From Bacilli bacterium (GTDB taxonomy: Bacteria; Bacillota_I; Bacilli_A; RFN20; UBA1709), in assembly GCA_017457045.1 (NCBI GenBank), contig JAFTIF010000003.1:186001-250000 (forward strand): a stretch of 64,000 nucleotides of DNA. The letters run 5' to 3'. Below the pieces are notes generated by a model that was given only the letters and a program-made list of their open reading frames with translations, did not search any database and had not been told where the DNA came from. Below, piece by piece: positions 46,622 through 55,524 of the stretch. Every line of letters begins with the position of its first letter. The stretch's first letter is position 1. A program made the position numbers and the translations under genes.

Positions 46622-46644
46622 TTTGTTAACAAATGGAGAAACTA
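46614..46644 (+). promoter_or_regulatory. Candidate forespore (sigma-F type) promoter of gpr
   Basis: GGAGAAACTA at 46635-46644 matches the sigma-F -10 pattern GGNNANAHTR at every position, and ATTTA at 46614-46618, 16 bases upstream, matches GYWTA at four of five. gpr is sigma-F dependent in Bacillus. A weak point is that transcription would begin only about 9 bases before the start codon, clipping the GAGGTGA site. Confidence 0.35.
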
Positions 46645-46659
46645 TTATGAGGTGAAATA

Positions 46660-47535
46660 ATGGTTTCTTTTTTTTATGAGCCCAGAACTGATTTTGCTCA
46701 CGAACTAATAGATGATAGTAAACAAGGCTATCGAGTTTATAAACGAACAAAAAATGATATTTTAACTACTAAAGTAGTTATAGATAAAGATGACAATTCA
46801 TTAAGAAGAAAAGTTGGAACTTATTATTCAATTGAATTTGATTCAATAAGTGATATTAATATGCGTAATAACATAAGTGAGATGTTGACTTATGAATTAA
46901 AAGATCTACTTAGAAGCAAAGGCTTTAAATATGGCGATACAGTGTTAATTGTAGGTTTAGGTAATAAATACGTGAGTGCGGATTCTTTGGGTCCTGAGAC
47001 CGCTTTAAAGGTTCATGTAACTAATCATTTATTTGAAATAGATGATTTTTCTTTGCCTAAAGGTAGTAGTAGAGTTTTAGTTTTATCTCCGGGAGTAATG
47101 GGACAAACTGGGATGGAAACAAGTGATTTTATTAAGGCTATAAATGATTATGTTAAAGCTAAATTTATTATAGTAATTGATGCTTTAGCTAGTATGAATA
47201 TTAAAAGAATCAATAAAATGATTCAAATTACTGATACAGGAATTAGCCCGGGAAGTGGAATTGGAAATAAAAGAAAAGGAATAGACTCTAAAATATTAAA
47301 AACAAACGTAATCGCGATTGGTGTGGCAACTGTTGTAGAGGCGAGTAATATAATTTATCAAGTATTAAGGCAAAATAATATAAAAAGTAATAGAGATATT
47401 GAAAATTTTTTATCACAAAGTGAGTATCAATTAGTTGTAACACCTAAAGAAATAGATGAGGATATTAATCATTTAAGCGAAATAATATCGAATTCCATTA
47501 ATAATGCTTTAAATAAGAATTTTGCTCAATTCTAA
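46660..47535 (+). CDS. gpr: Germination protease Gpr
   Basis: A 291-residue protease that degrades SASPs when spores germinate. Family motifs: RTDFAHEL at the N-terminus, VGLGNKYVSADSLGPETA, SPGVMGQTGMETSDFI, VIDALASMNIKRINKMIQ and ISPGSGIGNKRKG. These fit the aspartic-type active site proposed for Gpr. The zymogen pro-segment is very short (about 8 residues before RTD). The cognate substrate type, an alpha/beta SASP, is encoded at 1738. It lies after holA as in Bacillus; the ribosome binding site is GAGGTGA. spoIIP, which follows gpr in Bacillus, is absent. Confidence 0.94.
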   Translation: MVSFFYEPRTDFAHELIDDSKQGYRVYKRTKNDILTTKVVIDKDDNSLRRKVGTYYSIEFDSISDINMRNNISEMLTYELKDLLRSKGFKYGDTVLIVGLGNKYVSADSLGPETALKVHVTNHLFEIDDFSLPKGSSRVLVLSPGVMGQTGMETSDFIKAINDYVKAKFIIVIDALASMNIKRINKMIQITDTGISPGSGIGNKRKGIDSKILKTNVIAIGVATVVEASNIIYQVLRQNNIKSNRDIENFLSQSEYQLVVTPKEIDEDINHLSEIISNSINNALNKNFAQF

Positions 47536-47588
47536 ATGTGACATATTTCGATTAATTAAATTACTATAATCTAGATGGAGATGAAATT

Positions 47589-47885
47589 ATGTCTAAGTTT
47601 ATTAAAGATGCTTTATTAGTATTATTAATGTTTTTTGTTTTTGCAGGTGTTTTTATGAAAACAGAAGATGATAATCAACAACAAATTTCTTCTGATATTG
47701 AGGATTTTGATGATTTAGTAAACGGTGGGGACGTCGTGGAAGATGGCTTTTTAGAAGATAATGAAACAAACTATGAAGGTAATGCTATAGCTAAAGGAGT
47801 TTTAAAAACAGGAGAAATTTTCATAAATATACTGAATAAAGGAATAGATTTAGTGATTTCATTAGTAAAAAAAGCATTAGATTAA
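47589..47885 (+). CDS. Small membrane protein at the spoIIP/yqxA position, unknown
   Basis: A 98-residue protein with one N-terminal membrane segment (about 6-24, with LLVLLMFFVFAGVF), an acidic linker (about 26-66) and an amphipathic C-terminal helix (about 68-98). I do not recognise the family from sequence alone. In Bacillus gpr is followed by spoIIP and then yqxA, a small DUF3679 protein with a similar layout, so this may be a yqxA counterpart; the residue match is weak. It is far too short for SpoIIP. A TATAAT at 47565-47570 precedes a GGAG ribosome binding site. Confidence 0.7.
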   Translation: MSKFIKDALLVLLMFFVFAGVFMKTEDDNQQQISSDIEDFDDLVNGGDVVEDGFLEDNETNYEGNAIAKGVLKTGEIFINILNKGIDLVISLVKKALD

Positions 47886-47934
47886 TGAATTATTTTATTT
47901 AATATGCTAAAATATCATAGTCGAGGTGATTATG

Positions 47935-48867
47935 ATGAATTATCCAAGAATCGTATTTATGGGAACTCCTGAGTTTTCCGCTACTATATTACAAGGTTTA
48001 ATTGATGCTGGCTATAATGTTATAGGTTTAGTATCTCAACCAGATAGACCAGTAGGTAGAAAAAGAATAATTATGCCTACCCCTACTAAACAAATTGCGT
48101 TAAATCATAATATTCCTGTATTTCAACCAGAAAAAATCAGAAAAGATTATGATTTTATGAAAGAACTTAACCCAGATTTAATTGTTACATGTGCATATGG
48201 ACAAATTGTTCCTCAAGGACTATTAGATATTCCTGCTTTAGGTTGCATTAATGTTCATGCATCTTTACTTCCTAAATATCGTGGAGGAGCACCGATTCAT
48301 AGATCTATTATTAATGGTGATAAAGAAACTGGTGTAACAATCATGGAAATGATTGATAAAATGGACGCAGGAAGAATGTTTGCTAAGGCTAGTTTACCTA
48401 TCTTAGATGAAGATAATTTAGAAACTATGTTTGCAAAGCTTCAAGTTTTAGGTCGAGATTTACTTTTAGATATATTACCAAGCTATATTAAAGGTGAACT
48501 TCCTGGTGAAGTTCAAAATGAAGAAGAAGTAACTTATGCTTGGAATATTAAGCATGAAGAAGAGCAAATTGATTGGACTAAATCAAGTAGAGAGATATTT
48601 AACCATATCCGTGGTTTATATCCTGCACCTGCAACTTTTACTTATTTGAATGGTGAAGTAGTGAAAGTGTTTGTTAGTGAAATTGTTGATGAAGAAACAA
48701 TTAAAGAACCTGGTTTAATATTAAATTGTAAAAAAGGCATAACTGTTGCTTGTGGAAAAGGTCTTCTTAAAATTAAAGAACTTCAAGCGTCTGGTAAAAA
48801 ACGTATGGATGCAGCAAGTTTTATGAATGGACTAAAACAAGACCTAACAGGACAAAGATTTGAATAA
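47935..48867 (+). CDS. fmt: Methionyl-tRNA formyltransferase
   Basis: A 310-residue enzyme that formylates initiator Met-tRNA. Motifs: RIVFMGTPEFSA, VVSQPDRP-like VSQPDRPVGR, the catalytic region INVHASLLPKYRGGAPIHRSI and GVTIMEMIDKMDAG; a C-terminal OB domain follows. Two close ATGs (47932, 47935) exist; 47935 is better spaced from GAGGTGAT. def and priA, its usual neighbours, are not here, so the gene has moved relative to Bacillus. Confidence 0.95.
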   Translation: MNYPRIVFMGTPEFSATILQGLIDAGYNVIGLVSQPDRPVGRKRIIMPTPTKQIALNHNIPVFQPEKIRKDYDFMKELNPDLIVTCAYGQIVPQGLLDIPALGCINVHASLLPKYRGGAPIHRSIINGDKETGVTIMEMIDKMDAGRMFAKASLPILDEDNLETMFAKLQVLGRDLLLDILPSYIKGELPGEVQNEEEVTYAWNIKHEEEQIDWTKSSREIFNHIRGLYPAPATFTYLNGEVVKVFVSEIVDEETIKEPGLILNCKKGITVACGKGLLKIKELQASGKKRMDAASFMNGLKQDLTGQRFE

Positions 48868-48870
48868 TGG

Positions 48871-48898
48871 AATAACACTCTAGCAGTGTTATTTTTTT
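48871..48898 (+). terminator. Rho-independent terminator after fmt
   Basis: Perfect 9-bp stem AATAACACT / AGTGTTATT, 5-base loop and T-run. Confidence 0.9.
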
Positions 48899-49000
48899 AT
48901 AAAAAATAAGACTTTGTTAAAATCCAATATGTTCTATTAGGAAGTAACTTTGACGGTTTTGATATTTGAAAACTGCTAAGTTGTTTGGGAGGATGCTAAT

Positions 49001-49162
49001 ATGAGATTTTTACCATTATTAATTAAATTTGAACCAATTGAATTTATCAACAATTTAAAATACATGGCATTAGGCATGTTAGGTATCATTATTGTATTCG
49101 GTATTTTAGCTGGAGTTACAATATTCTTAATTAATTTCTTCAAAGACCTTGTTAAAAAGTAA
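49001..49162 (+). CDS. 53-residue membrane protein, OadG-like
   Basis: A short frame with a strong ribosome binding site (GGGAGGATG just upstream) and its own terminator. The first 20 residues are mixed; residues 21-46 form one strong membrane helix, including ALGMLGIIIVFGILAGVTIF, followed by a short basic tail ending KDLVKK. The pattern resembles the single-helix gamma subunit (OadG) of sodium-pumping decarboxylases, but no alpha or beta subunit gene is nearby and the match rests on length and helix character. It accounts for the 400-base gap between fmt and lepA. Alternative: an unrelated small membrane peptide. Confidence 0.65.
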   Translation: MRFLPLLIKFEPIEFINNLKYMALGMLGIIIVFGILAGVTIFLINFFKDLVKK

Positions 49163-49170
49163 ATTATTAA

Positions 49171-49200
49171 AAGAGGCTTATTAATTAAGCTTCTTTTTTT
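49171..49200 (+). terminator. Rho-independent terminator after the 53-residue gene
   Basis: 10-bp stem AAGAGGCTTA / TAAGCTTCTT with one G-U pair, TTAAT loop and a T-run. Confidence 0.88.
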
Positions 49201-49211
49201 ATCTAAAACTA

Positions 49212-49240
49212 TTCAAAAATTATGTGTTTTTGTGTATAAT
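49212..49240 (+). promoter_or_regulatory. Sigma-A promoter of lepA
   Basis: TTCAAA (49212-49217), 17 bases, perfect TATAAT (49235-49240), just after a terminator and 30 bases before lepA. Confidence 0.65.
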
Positions 49241-49269
49241 TATCTGGTATAACAAATGGAGGTGTTTAT

Positions 49270-51078
49270 ATGGTTTATGATAAAAGTAAAATCAGAAATT
49301 TTTCTATTATTGCGCATATAGACCATGGAAAATCAACACTTGCTGATAGAATTCTAGAACAAACTGGAACAGTAGAGAAAAGAGAAATGAAATCTCAACT
49401 TCTAGATTCAATGGATTTAGAAAGAGAAAGAGGTATTACTATAAAACTAAATGCAGTCCAAATTAAGTATCATGCAGACAATGGAGAAGATTATACTTTC
49501 CATTTAATTGATACTCCTGGACATGTCGACTTTACTTATGAAGTTTCACGTTCATTAGCTGCTTGTGATGGTGCATTATTAGTTGTTGATGCAACCCAAG
49601 GAATCGAAGCTCAAACATTAGCTAATTTATATTTAGCATTAGATAATGATTTGGAAGTTGTTCCTGTTATTAATAAAATTGACTTACCAAGTGCTCAAGT
49701 TGATATGGTAAAAGATGAAATCGAGAATACAATTGGTCTTCCTTGTGACTACGCACCTTGTGTAAGTGCAAAAACTGGCTTAAACATCAAAGATGTTTTA
49801 GAGGTTATAGTTAATCATATGCCAGCACCAAAAGGAGATATTAACAATCCTTTACGTGCTTTAATCTTTGATTCAGTTTATGATCCATATAGAGGAGTTT
49901 TAGTCTTTGTAGGGGTTAAAGATGGTCAAGTTAAAGTCGGAGATAAAATAAGACTTATGGCAAGTGGCGCTGAATATGAAGTATTAGAAGTTGGCGTTAG
50001 AAACCCTAAAGAAATTAAACTTGATTGCTTAAGAGCAGGCGAAGTAGGTTGGTTGGCTGCTCAAATCAAAAATATTAAGGATGTAAACGTTGGTGATACG
50101 ATTACAAATGCTGAAAATCCTTGTAAAGAACCACTTCCTGGTTATCAAAAGCTTAATCCAATGGTTTATTGTGGTCTATATCCTGTCGATAACGCTCGAT
50201 ATAACGATTTAAGAGATGCTTTAGATAAATTATCATTAAACGATTCATCTCTTGTCTATGAGGCTGAAAACTCACAAGCATTAGGTTTTGGCTTTAGATG
50301 TGGATTCTTAGGCTTATTACATATGGATGTTATTCAAGAAAGATTAGAAAGAGAATATAATCTAAATCTTATCGCGACAGCTCCTTCAGTTATTTATCAT
50401 ATTTATTTAACTGATGGAACAATGATTGAACTTGATAACCCTGCAAAAATGCCTGAGGCACAAAAAGTAGATCATATCGAAGAACCATATGTTAAAGCAA
50501 GTATTTTAACTCCACCTAATTACATCGGTTCTTTAATGGAACTATGCAATAATAAACGTGGAATTTATGTAGATATGGAATACTTAGATGAAAATAGAGT
50601 TTGTTTACATTATGATATCCCACTTTCAGAAATTATTTATAATTTCTTTGATAAATTAAAATCAGTATCAAAAGGCTATGCATCTTTAGATTATCAATTA
50701 AAAGGATATCAAAAGAGTAATCTTGTTAAGATGGATATTTTATTAAATGGCGATCCGATTGACGCTTTAGCTGTTATTGTTCATAGAGATTTTGCATTTA
50801 ATAGAGGTCAAATTATTACATCTAAATTAAAACAAATTATTCCTAGACAACAATTTGAAATTCCTGTTCAAGCAGCGATTGGTGGCAAAGTTATTGCAAG
50901 AACTAACATAAAAGCTGTTAGAAAAGATGTTTTAGCTAAATGTTATGGTGGAGACATCACACGTAAGAAAAAACTTCTAGAAAAACAAAAAGAAGGTAAA
51001 AAACGTATGAAGGCTATTGGAAGTGTTGAAGTTCCTCAAGAAGCATTCATGAGCGTTTTAAATATGAATGATGAATAG
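49270..51078 (+). CDS. lepA: Elongation factor 4 (LepA) GTPase
   Basis: A 602-residue ribosome-binding GTPase that acts on stalled or mistranslocated ribosomes. G domain: [14 protein letters not shown] (G1), RGITIK (G2), DTPGHVDF (G3) and NKIDLPSA (G4). EF-G-like domains follow, and the LepA-specific C-terminal domain has [17 protein letters not shown] and [26 protein letters not shown] ribosome binding site. It precedes the hemW-hrcA-grpE-dnaK-dnaJ run, as in Bacillus, but two extra genes are inserted before hemW. Confidence 0.97.
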   Translation: MVYDKSKIRNFSIIAHIDHGKSTLADRILEQTGTVEKREMKSQLLDSMDLERERGITIKLNAVQIKYHADNGEDYTFHLIDTPGHVDFTYEVSRSLAACDGALLVVDATQGIEAQTLANLYLALDNDLEVVPVINKIDLPSAQVDMVKDEIENTIGLPCDYAPCVSAKTGLNIKDVLEVIVNHMPAPKGDINNPLRALIFDSVYDPYRGVLVFVGVKDGQVKVGDKIRLMASGAEYEVLEVGVRNPKEIKLDCLRAGEVGWLAAQIKNIKDVNVGDTITNAENPCKEPLPGYQKLNPMVYCGLYPVDNARYNDLRDALDKLSLNDSSLVYEAENSQALGFGFRCGFLGLLHMDVIQERLEREYNLNLIATAPSVIYHIYLTDGTMIELDNPAKMPEAQKVDHIEEPYVKASILTPPNYIGSLMELCNNKRGIYVDMEYLDENRVCLHYDIPLSEIIYNFFDKLKSVSKGYASLDYQLKGYQKSNLVKMDILLNGDPIDALAVIVHRDFAFNRGQIITSKLKQIIPRQQFEIPVQAAIGGKVIARTNIKAVRKDVLAKCYGGDITRKKKLLEKQKEGKKRMKAIGSVEVPQEAFMSVLNMNDE

Positions 51079-51089
51079 TAGGTGAGAAT

Positions 51090-52520
51090 ATGAAAAGAAA
51101 AGCACTTTTATTAACATCATTATTAGTAACCTCACTTATTTTATTAGATGGATGTAATATTTTACCTTTTCCATCTTCAAGTTCTTCATCAAGTGAGCAT
51201 ACAAGTGTATCAACTAGTAGTATTAATAAGTATACAGAATATGTAAATTTAGTATCTGCGAATGATATTCATGGTAGAGTTGTAACTATTGATGGTGATA
51301 ATGGAATGGATTTATTAGCAGGTAAAATTAATGATTTAGAAAAACAATACGGAGATTTTATTAAAATTGCAAACGGAGATATATTTCAAGGTAAATTTGA
51401 ATCAAATATCTTATATGGTAGACCTATTGTTGACTGTCTAAATGCGATGGAATTCGATGCATTTGTTATTGGAAACCATGAATTTGACTGGGGTTTAGAC
51501 AAAATTGCAGCATATAATGATGGTGATTTATCTAACGGGGAAGCAGAATTTCCATTCTTAGCTTGTAATATTGTATATAAAAATAATCAAGAGTTATTAG
51601 ACTGGGTTGAACCATATACAATATTAGAAAATAATGGCTATAAAGTAGGATTAATTGGTGCGATTGGCTCAACTTTAACTAGTTCTATCAATGGGAATAT
51701 GGTTAAAGATTATGAATTTTTAGATTCAGTAAGTCAAGTTAAGAAATATGCACAAGAAATTCGTACTAAACATGACGTTGACTATGTTGTATTAGCAATT
51801 CATGATCATACTGAAGATGTTTTAAATCAAATTGGTGGGTTTACAGGCGATTCGAAGATAAATGCAATATTTACAGCCCATACTCATCAAAAGAAGAATA
51901 TGGTTGTTGGAGGAAATATTCCTGTATTGCAGGGCGGAGGAAACAATCAAAGTGTTTCAGTAATTCGTCTTAAGGGAACTACATTTACTAAAACTATATT
52001 AGACTTAAATACAAGTACACCTGATTCTAAAATTACAACAATCGTTGATTCATATGTCAAAGGTGAAATTGAAGAAAAAGGAAATGAAGTAATTGGATTT
52101 AACTTAGATTATAAAAACGCTGGCGCAATGGCATCAATCTTGGCAAATGTAATGAAGGAAAAGTTTGATGCAGATGTAGGTATTACTAATAAAGCTAGAA
52201 CATCTCTAGATTATGGTGATATTTTAATGAAAGAAATGTATGAAGTGTTCCCATTTGACAACATGATCATCAAAGCAACTATTTCTGGTAAAATGCTTAA
52301 GTCGTTTGTTAATTATTCTTCATCGATGTATTATAATCATGATTTTTCTACTTACGGTTTAGTGGATGATCAAATATATACAATTGCAATTATAGATTAT
52401 GTTTATGATAACGAAAGAAATAAAGCATTTTTTGATAGCAATCCTGAAATAAGAGTAGAACAAAATGTTTACATGAGAGATCTTATGATTGATTATGTAA
52501 GAGAAGTTAGAACAATTTAA
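51090..52520 (+). CDS. 5'-nucleotidase-type metallophosphoesterase lipoprotein
   Basis: A 476-residue exported protein. Signal ends LLDGC (an Asp at -2 is unusual for a lipobox), then a Ser-rich linker. Metallophosphoesterase domain (about 50-310): SANDIHGRV, NGDIFQG, VIGNHEFDWG, and HDHTED and TAHTHQKK, giving all metal ligands expected for the family. A C-terminal 5'-nucleotidase domain follows from about 335, with DYGDILMKEMYEVFPFDN carrying the nucleotide-binding segment. Likely hydrolyses extracellular nucleotides or UDP-sugars to salvageable nucleosides; a uridine kinase is encoded in the window at 41909. It lies 11 bases after lepA with AGGTGAG as ribosome binding site. Confidence 0.9.
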   Translation: MKRKALLLTSLLVTSLILLDGCNILPFPSSSSSSSEHTSVSTSSINKYTEYVNLVSANDIHGRVVTIDGDNGMDLLAGKINDLEKQYGDFIKIANGDIFQGKFESNILYGRPIVDCLNAMEFDAFVIGNHEFDWGLDKIAAYNDGDLSNGEAEFPFLACNIVYKNNQELLDWVEPYTILENNGYKVGLIGAIGSTLTSSINGNMVKDYEFLDSVSQVKKYAQEIRTKHDVDYVVLAIHDHTEDVLNQIGGFTGDSKINAIFTAHTHQKKNMVVGGNIPVLQGGGNNQSVSVIRLKGTTFTKTILDLNTSTPDSKITTIVDSYVKGEIEEKGNEVIGFNLDYKNAGAMASILANVMKEKFDADVGITNKARTSLDYGDILMKEMYEVFPFDNMIIKATISGKMLKSFVNYSSSMYYNHDFSTYGLVDDQIYTIAIIDYVYDNERNKAFFDSNPEIRVEQNVYMRDLMIDYVREVRTI

Positions 52521-52543
52521 GAGTATCGAAAGGTACTCTTTTT
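52519..52543 (+). terminator. Rho-independent terminator overlapping the nucleotidase stop codon
   Basis: Stem AAGAGTATC / GGTACTCTT with a GAAA tetraloop and five T; the 5' arm begins within the stop codon. Confidence 0.85.
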
Positions 52544-52593
52544 ATTTCGTTTTCCTACTAGAAAGAATAAAAATATAACAAATATTTAAAAAT

Positions 52594-52646
52594 TAGTAGT
52601 TTTTTGGTAAAAAATAGTAGTAATTTAGTAGAATGTATGTTATAGT
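52594..52646 (+). promoter_or_regulatory. TAGTAG repeats and extended -10 promoter of the Fic-like gene
   Basis: TAGTAG occurs at 52594, 52615 and 52626, with spacings of 21 and 11 bases, near whole helical turns. Just downstream is TGT-TATAGT (TG at 52638-52639, TATAGT at 52641-52646), an extended -10 without a good -35. The repeats could be binding sites for a regulator. Confidence 0.45.
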
Positions 52647-52667
52647 AATATCAGGAGTTGATGAAAC

Positions 52668-54380
52668 ATGCGTGCACAAGATTTAGTAAGAAAATATACA
52701 GATGCAGAATATTTATCAAAAAAACAAATTTCAGAAATCGTAGGAGTCTCAATGGCTGAGACAGTTTGGAGATTAACAACTGAGTATCGTGAAAAATATC
52801 GTTTTGCTTTAGAAATTAAAAGATTCGATAAATTACCTTTCACAATTGTTATTCCACCTTCAGTAATGGCTTTGGCTAATACTGCAGAAAGAGCAATGTT
52901 AAAGTATTCAATGTTATTTGAAACTTATAAGATGAGAGAATCATTCTCTGACAATAAAGCTTTATCTATTTTCAAGAAGGGTATTATTAAAGATGATTTA
53001 TTATTAATTGCTCATTCTCAAGAAATAACAATTTCTGATAAAGATATTGAAATGATGTTGAAACCAGATCATTTCCATTTACATAACACAGTAGTATGGG
53101 GATACTATAAAACTGTTGATTATTTAGTAAACAAGAGCTCTGAAGGCGTAACTATGGCTTTAATTAGAGATATGAACAACTGTATGAGTAATACAGAAAA
53201 TACATCTTTATATTATCGTCCAATTGATGCATATAATGCTACATTACCTCCAGTTAATGAATTTGAAGGTGCAACAGGTTCAAATGGTAAGATTTCTGAA
53301 CATATGAGCATGTTAATCGAATTTTATCAATCAGATTATGAATTATCACCATTTATTATTGGTGCAATTGCATTTGCTTATTTCTTATATATTTCTCCAT
53401 TTGAAAAATACAATATTTATTTAGCAACATTATTGATGTTAAAGATAGTAGCAGATTATGGATATGGAGAATGTACATATTATTCATCAATGATGCAATT
53501 TATTTTACAAAGAAAAGAAGAATTAAAAGATATTTTTGATGAAGTAAAAAGAAGCGGAGACTTAACATATGTTATTACATATGTTTGTAAGCAATTTATT
53601 GATGCTTTAAACTGGAAAATTAGAAGTTTACAAAAGGTTGAAATGCCTAGACCTTATTTAGATGAAGTAAAAGTAATCGAAAAAGAAGTAATTAAGGAAG
53701 TAATTAAAGAAGTACCAGTTGAAAAAGAAGTAATTAAGGAAGTAATCAAAGAAGTTCCTGTAATTAAGGAAGTAGAAGTAATCAAAGAAGTAGAAAAAAT
53801 TGTTTATAAAGATAAAGAAACAGTCGATGAATATTATGAAGAACCAACATATGAAGAAGAATATGTTGAAGAACAACCATATGTTTTTGAACCAAAGGAA
53901 GAAAAGAAAACTAGAAATGATTATGATTTCTTAGATTATGATCCATTTGCTTCAGTTCCTGTAGCAACTTTAAATATTAATCAAAATCAATTAAAACCAT
54001 CTAAGAGTAAATTAGAAGCTGATAAATATAGAAAAGAATTTACACGTGTTGAAAAAGTTAAAGAAGAACCTTTAGCACATGAAAGCACAGATATTATTAC
54101 TGATTTAAGCTCATTAGAAGGATTAGAAAACGATGCATACGCAAGAGCATTGGTTGAATTATATCCAAATATTAAGTATACACAAGCATTATTCTATGCT
54201 AGACACAAAACAGTTGGTAGATATTATACAATCGGCCAATTTAAAGATTTCTTAGAATGTGCATACGAAACTGCACGTACATCTATGGAATACTTAACAA
54301 GTGTAGGCTTATATAGAAAAGAACAATTAAAGAATAAGTTTGTTTATACACCAGTTGATTTAACAAACAATGAAGAATAG
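52668..54380 (+). CDS. Probable degenerate Fic-fold protein with KEV repeats and C-terminal winged helix
   Basis: A 570-residue cytoplasmic protein that I do not recognise as a named family. Residues about 150-265 follow the layout of Fic domains: a helix with LIRDMNNCM, then YYRPIDAYNATLPPV, IGAIAFAYFLYISPF and a further helix. The Fic motif HPFxxGNGR reads SPFEKYNIY (243-251): Pro, Phe and Asn remain, but the catalytic His and the Gly/Arg positions are gone, so AMP transfer is not expected. Residues about 340-385 are KEVIKEV-type repeats with heptad-like charge. The last 80 residues, with YYTIGQFKDFLECAYETARTS, resemble the winged helix often found at Fic C-termini. It overlaps hemW by 11 bases. 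Confidence 0.5.
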   Translation: MRAQDLVRKYTDAEYLSKKQISEIVGVSMAETVWRLTTEYREKYRFALEIKRFDKLPFTIVIPPSVMALANTAERAMLKYSMLFETYKMRESFSDNKALSIFKKGIIKDDLLLIAHSQEITISDKDIEMMLKPDHFHLHNTVVWGYYKTVDYLVNKSSEGVTMALIRDMNNCMSNTENTSLYYRPIDAYNATLPPVNEFEGATGSNGKISEHMSMLIEFYQSDYELSPFIIGAIAFAYFLYISPFEKYNIYLATLLMLKIVADYGYGECTYYSSMMQFILQRKEELKDIFDEVKRSGDLTYVITYVCKQFIDALNWKIRSLQKVEMPRPYLDEVKVIEKEVIKEVIKEVPVEKEVIKEVIKEVPVIKEVEVIKEVEKIVYKDKETVDEYYEEPTYEEEYVEEQPYVFEPKEEKKTRNDYDFLDYDPFASVPVATLNINQNQLKPSKSKLEADKYRKEFTRVEKVKEEPLAHESTDIITDLSSLEGLENDAYARALVELYPNIKYTQALFYARHKTVGRYYTIGQFKDFLECAYETARTSMEYLTSVGLYRKEQLKNKFVYTPVDLTNNEE

Positions 54381-55479
54381 TGAAGTAAAAGGCATATATA
54401 TACATGTGCCTTTTTGCACACATATCTGTAGTTATTGCGATTTTTGTAAGGTTTTATACAACGAAGACCTTGCAAATGGATATTTAAAAACAACTCTTGC
54501 AAAAATTAAACAAATACAAGTTAAAGTAAAAAGTATTTATATTGGAGGAGGATCTCCATCTAGTTTAAATAAAGTTCAATTAGAAAAACTTTTATCTAGT
54601 CTACAACCACTTTTATTAGAAAATGGTCAATTTTGTATTGAACTTAATCCAGAAGACTTGGATGATGAAAAAATCGATTTATTAGTAAAATATGGTATCA
54701 ATAGGGTTAGTTTTGGTGTTCAAACGCTTAAACCAAGCTTATTAAAACTATTAAATAGACATCATGATGAAAAAATTGTTCAAGATGTCATTTATAAAAT
54801 GAAAGAAAAAGGAATTACTAACATCAATTTAGATTTGATGTATGGTCTTCCTTATCAAACAAACGAAGATTTAATCTATGATATTAATAAATTTATAAGT
54901 TTTGATGTACCTCATATATCAACTTATGCTTTATTAGTAGAGGATCATACATTCTTTAAAGTTAAAAAAATCGATGCTTTAGATGATGATTTACAAGCAG
55001 AACAGTTTGATTTAATCTGTTCTATGTTAAAAAAAGCAGGATACTTTCATTATGAAATAAGTAATTTTGCAAAAAAAGGGTATGAATCTGTACAAAATCT
55101 AATTTATTGGAGGGATGAATGCTATATTGGAATTGGTCCTTCTTCCAGTGGATATGAAAATGGTGTTAGATATGATACATCTAAAAGTATTACTTCCTAT
55201 ATAGGTAATAATATAAATAAAGAAATATATAATATATCTAAAGAAGAGGAAGAATATGAATATATCATGCTTCATTTAAGATTGAGTGAAGGAATAGATT
55301 TTTTAGATTATAAAAATCGTTTTGGTTTTGATTTTTTGAATAGATTTAAAAGTCAAATCGAAAGTTTATGTAAAAAAGATTTAATTAATGTTAATTCTAG
55401 TTCATTATCTATTAAAGAAGAAAAGTTTTTTATCTCAAATTTAATTATTAATGAACTCTTAGAAAATATTGAATATTAA
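54370..55479 (+). CDS. hemW: HemW-like radical SAM protein
   Basis: A 369-residue radical SAM protein. The cluster-binding motif is CTHICSYCDFC (Cys16, 20, 23), with IYIGGGSPSSL as the SAM-binding GGGTP-like segment, NPEDL, RVSFGVQTL and the HemW pattern NLDLMYGLP. A C-terminal winged-helix domain is present (about 280-369). HemW is considered a heme chaperone rather than the coproporphyrinogen oxidase it is often named after; no heme genes are nearby. Place between lepA and hrcA is conserved in Firmicutes. The start ATG lies inside the end of the preceding gene, so the Fic-like protein and HemW are probably co-translated. Confidence 0.93.
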   Translation: MKNSEVKGIYIHVPFCTHICSYCDFCKVLYNEDLANGYLKTTLAKIKQIQVKVKSIYIGGGSPSSLNKVQLEKLLSSLQPLLLENGQFCIELNPEDLDDEKIDLLVKYGINRVSFGVQTLKPSLLKLLNRHHDEKIVQDVIYKMKEKGITNINLDLMYGLPYQTNEDLIYDINKFISFDVPHISTYALLVEDHTFFKVKKIDALDDDLQAEQFDLICSMLKKAGYFHYEISNFAKKGYESVQNLIYWRDECYIGIGPSSSGYENGVRYDTSKSITSYIGNNINKEIYNISKEEEEYEYIMLHLRLSEGIDFLDYKNRFGFDFLNRFKSQIESLCKKDLINVNSSSLSIKEEKFFISNLIINELLENIEY

Positions 55480-55524
55480 AAATTTTGTGATAAAATAATA
55501 GTGTATGTATAGGAGGTAAGTGTT

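Noticed and set aside
46622..46633. TTTGTTAACAAA palindrome after holA as an operator
   Set aside because: A perfect 12-base palindrome of mostly A/T is not rare in DNA this AT-rich, and no second copy was noticed.
48950..48979. TTGACG-based promoter for the 53-residue gene
   Set aside because: The -35 is good, but no acceptable -10 occurs at 16-18 bases.
53658..53876. Minus-strand frame very rich in Phe and Tyr
   Set aside because: It is the complement of the KEV-repeat coding tract, with no ribosome binding site; an artefact of the repeat.
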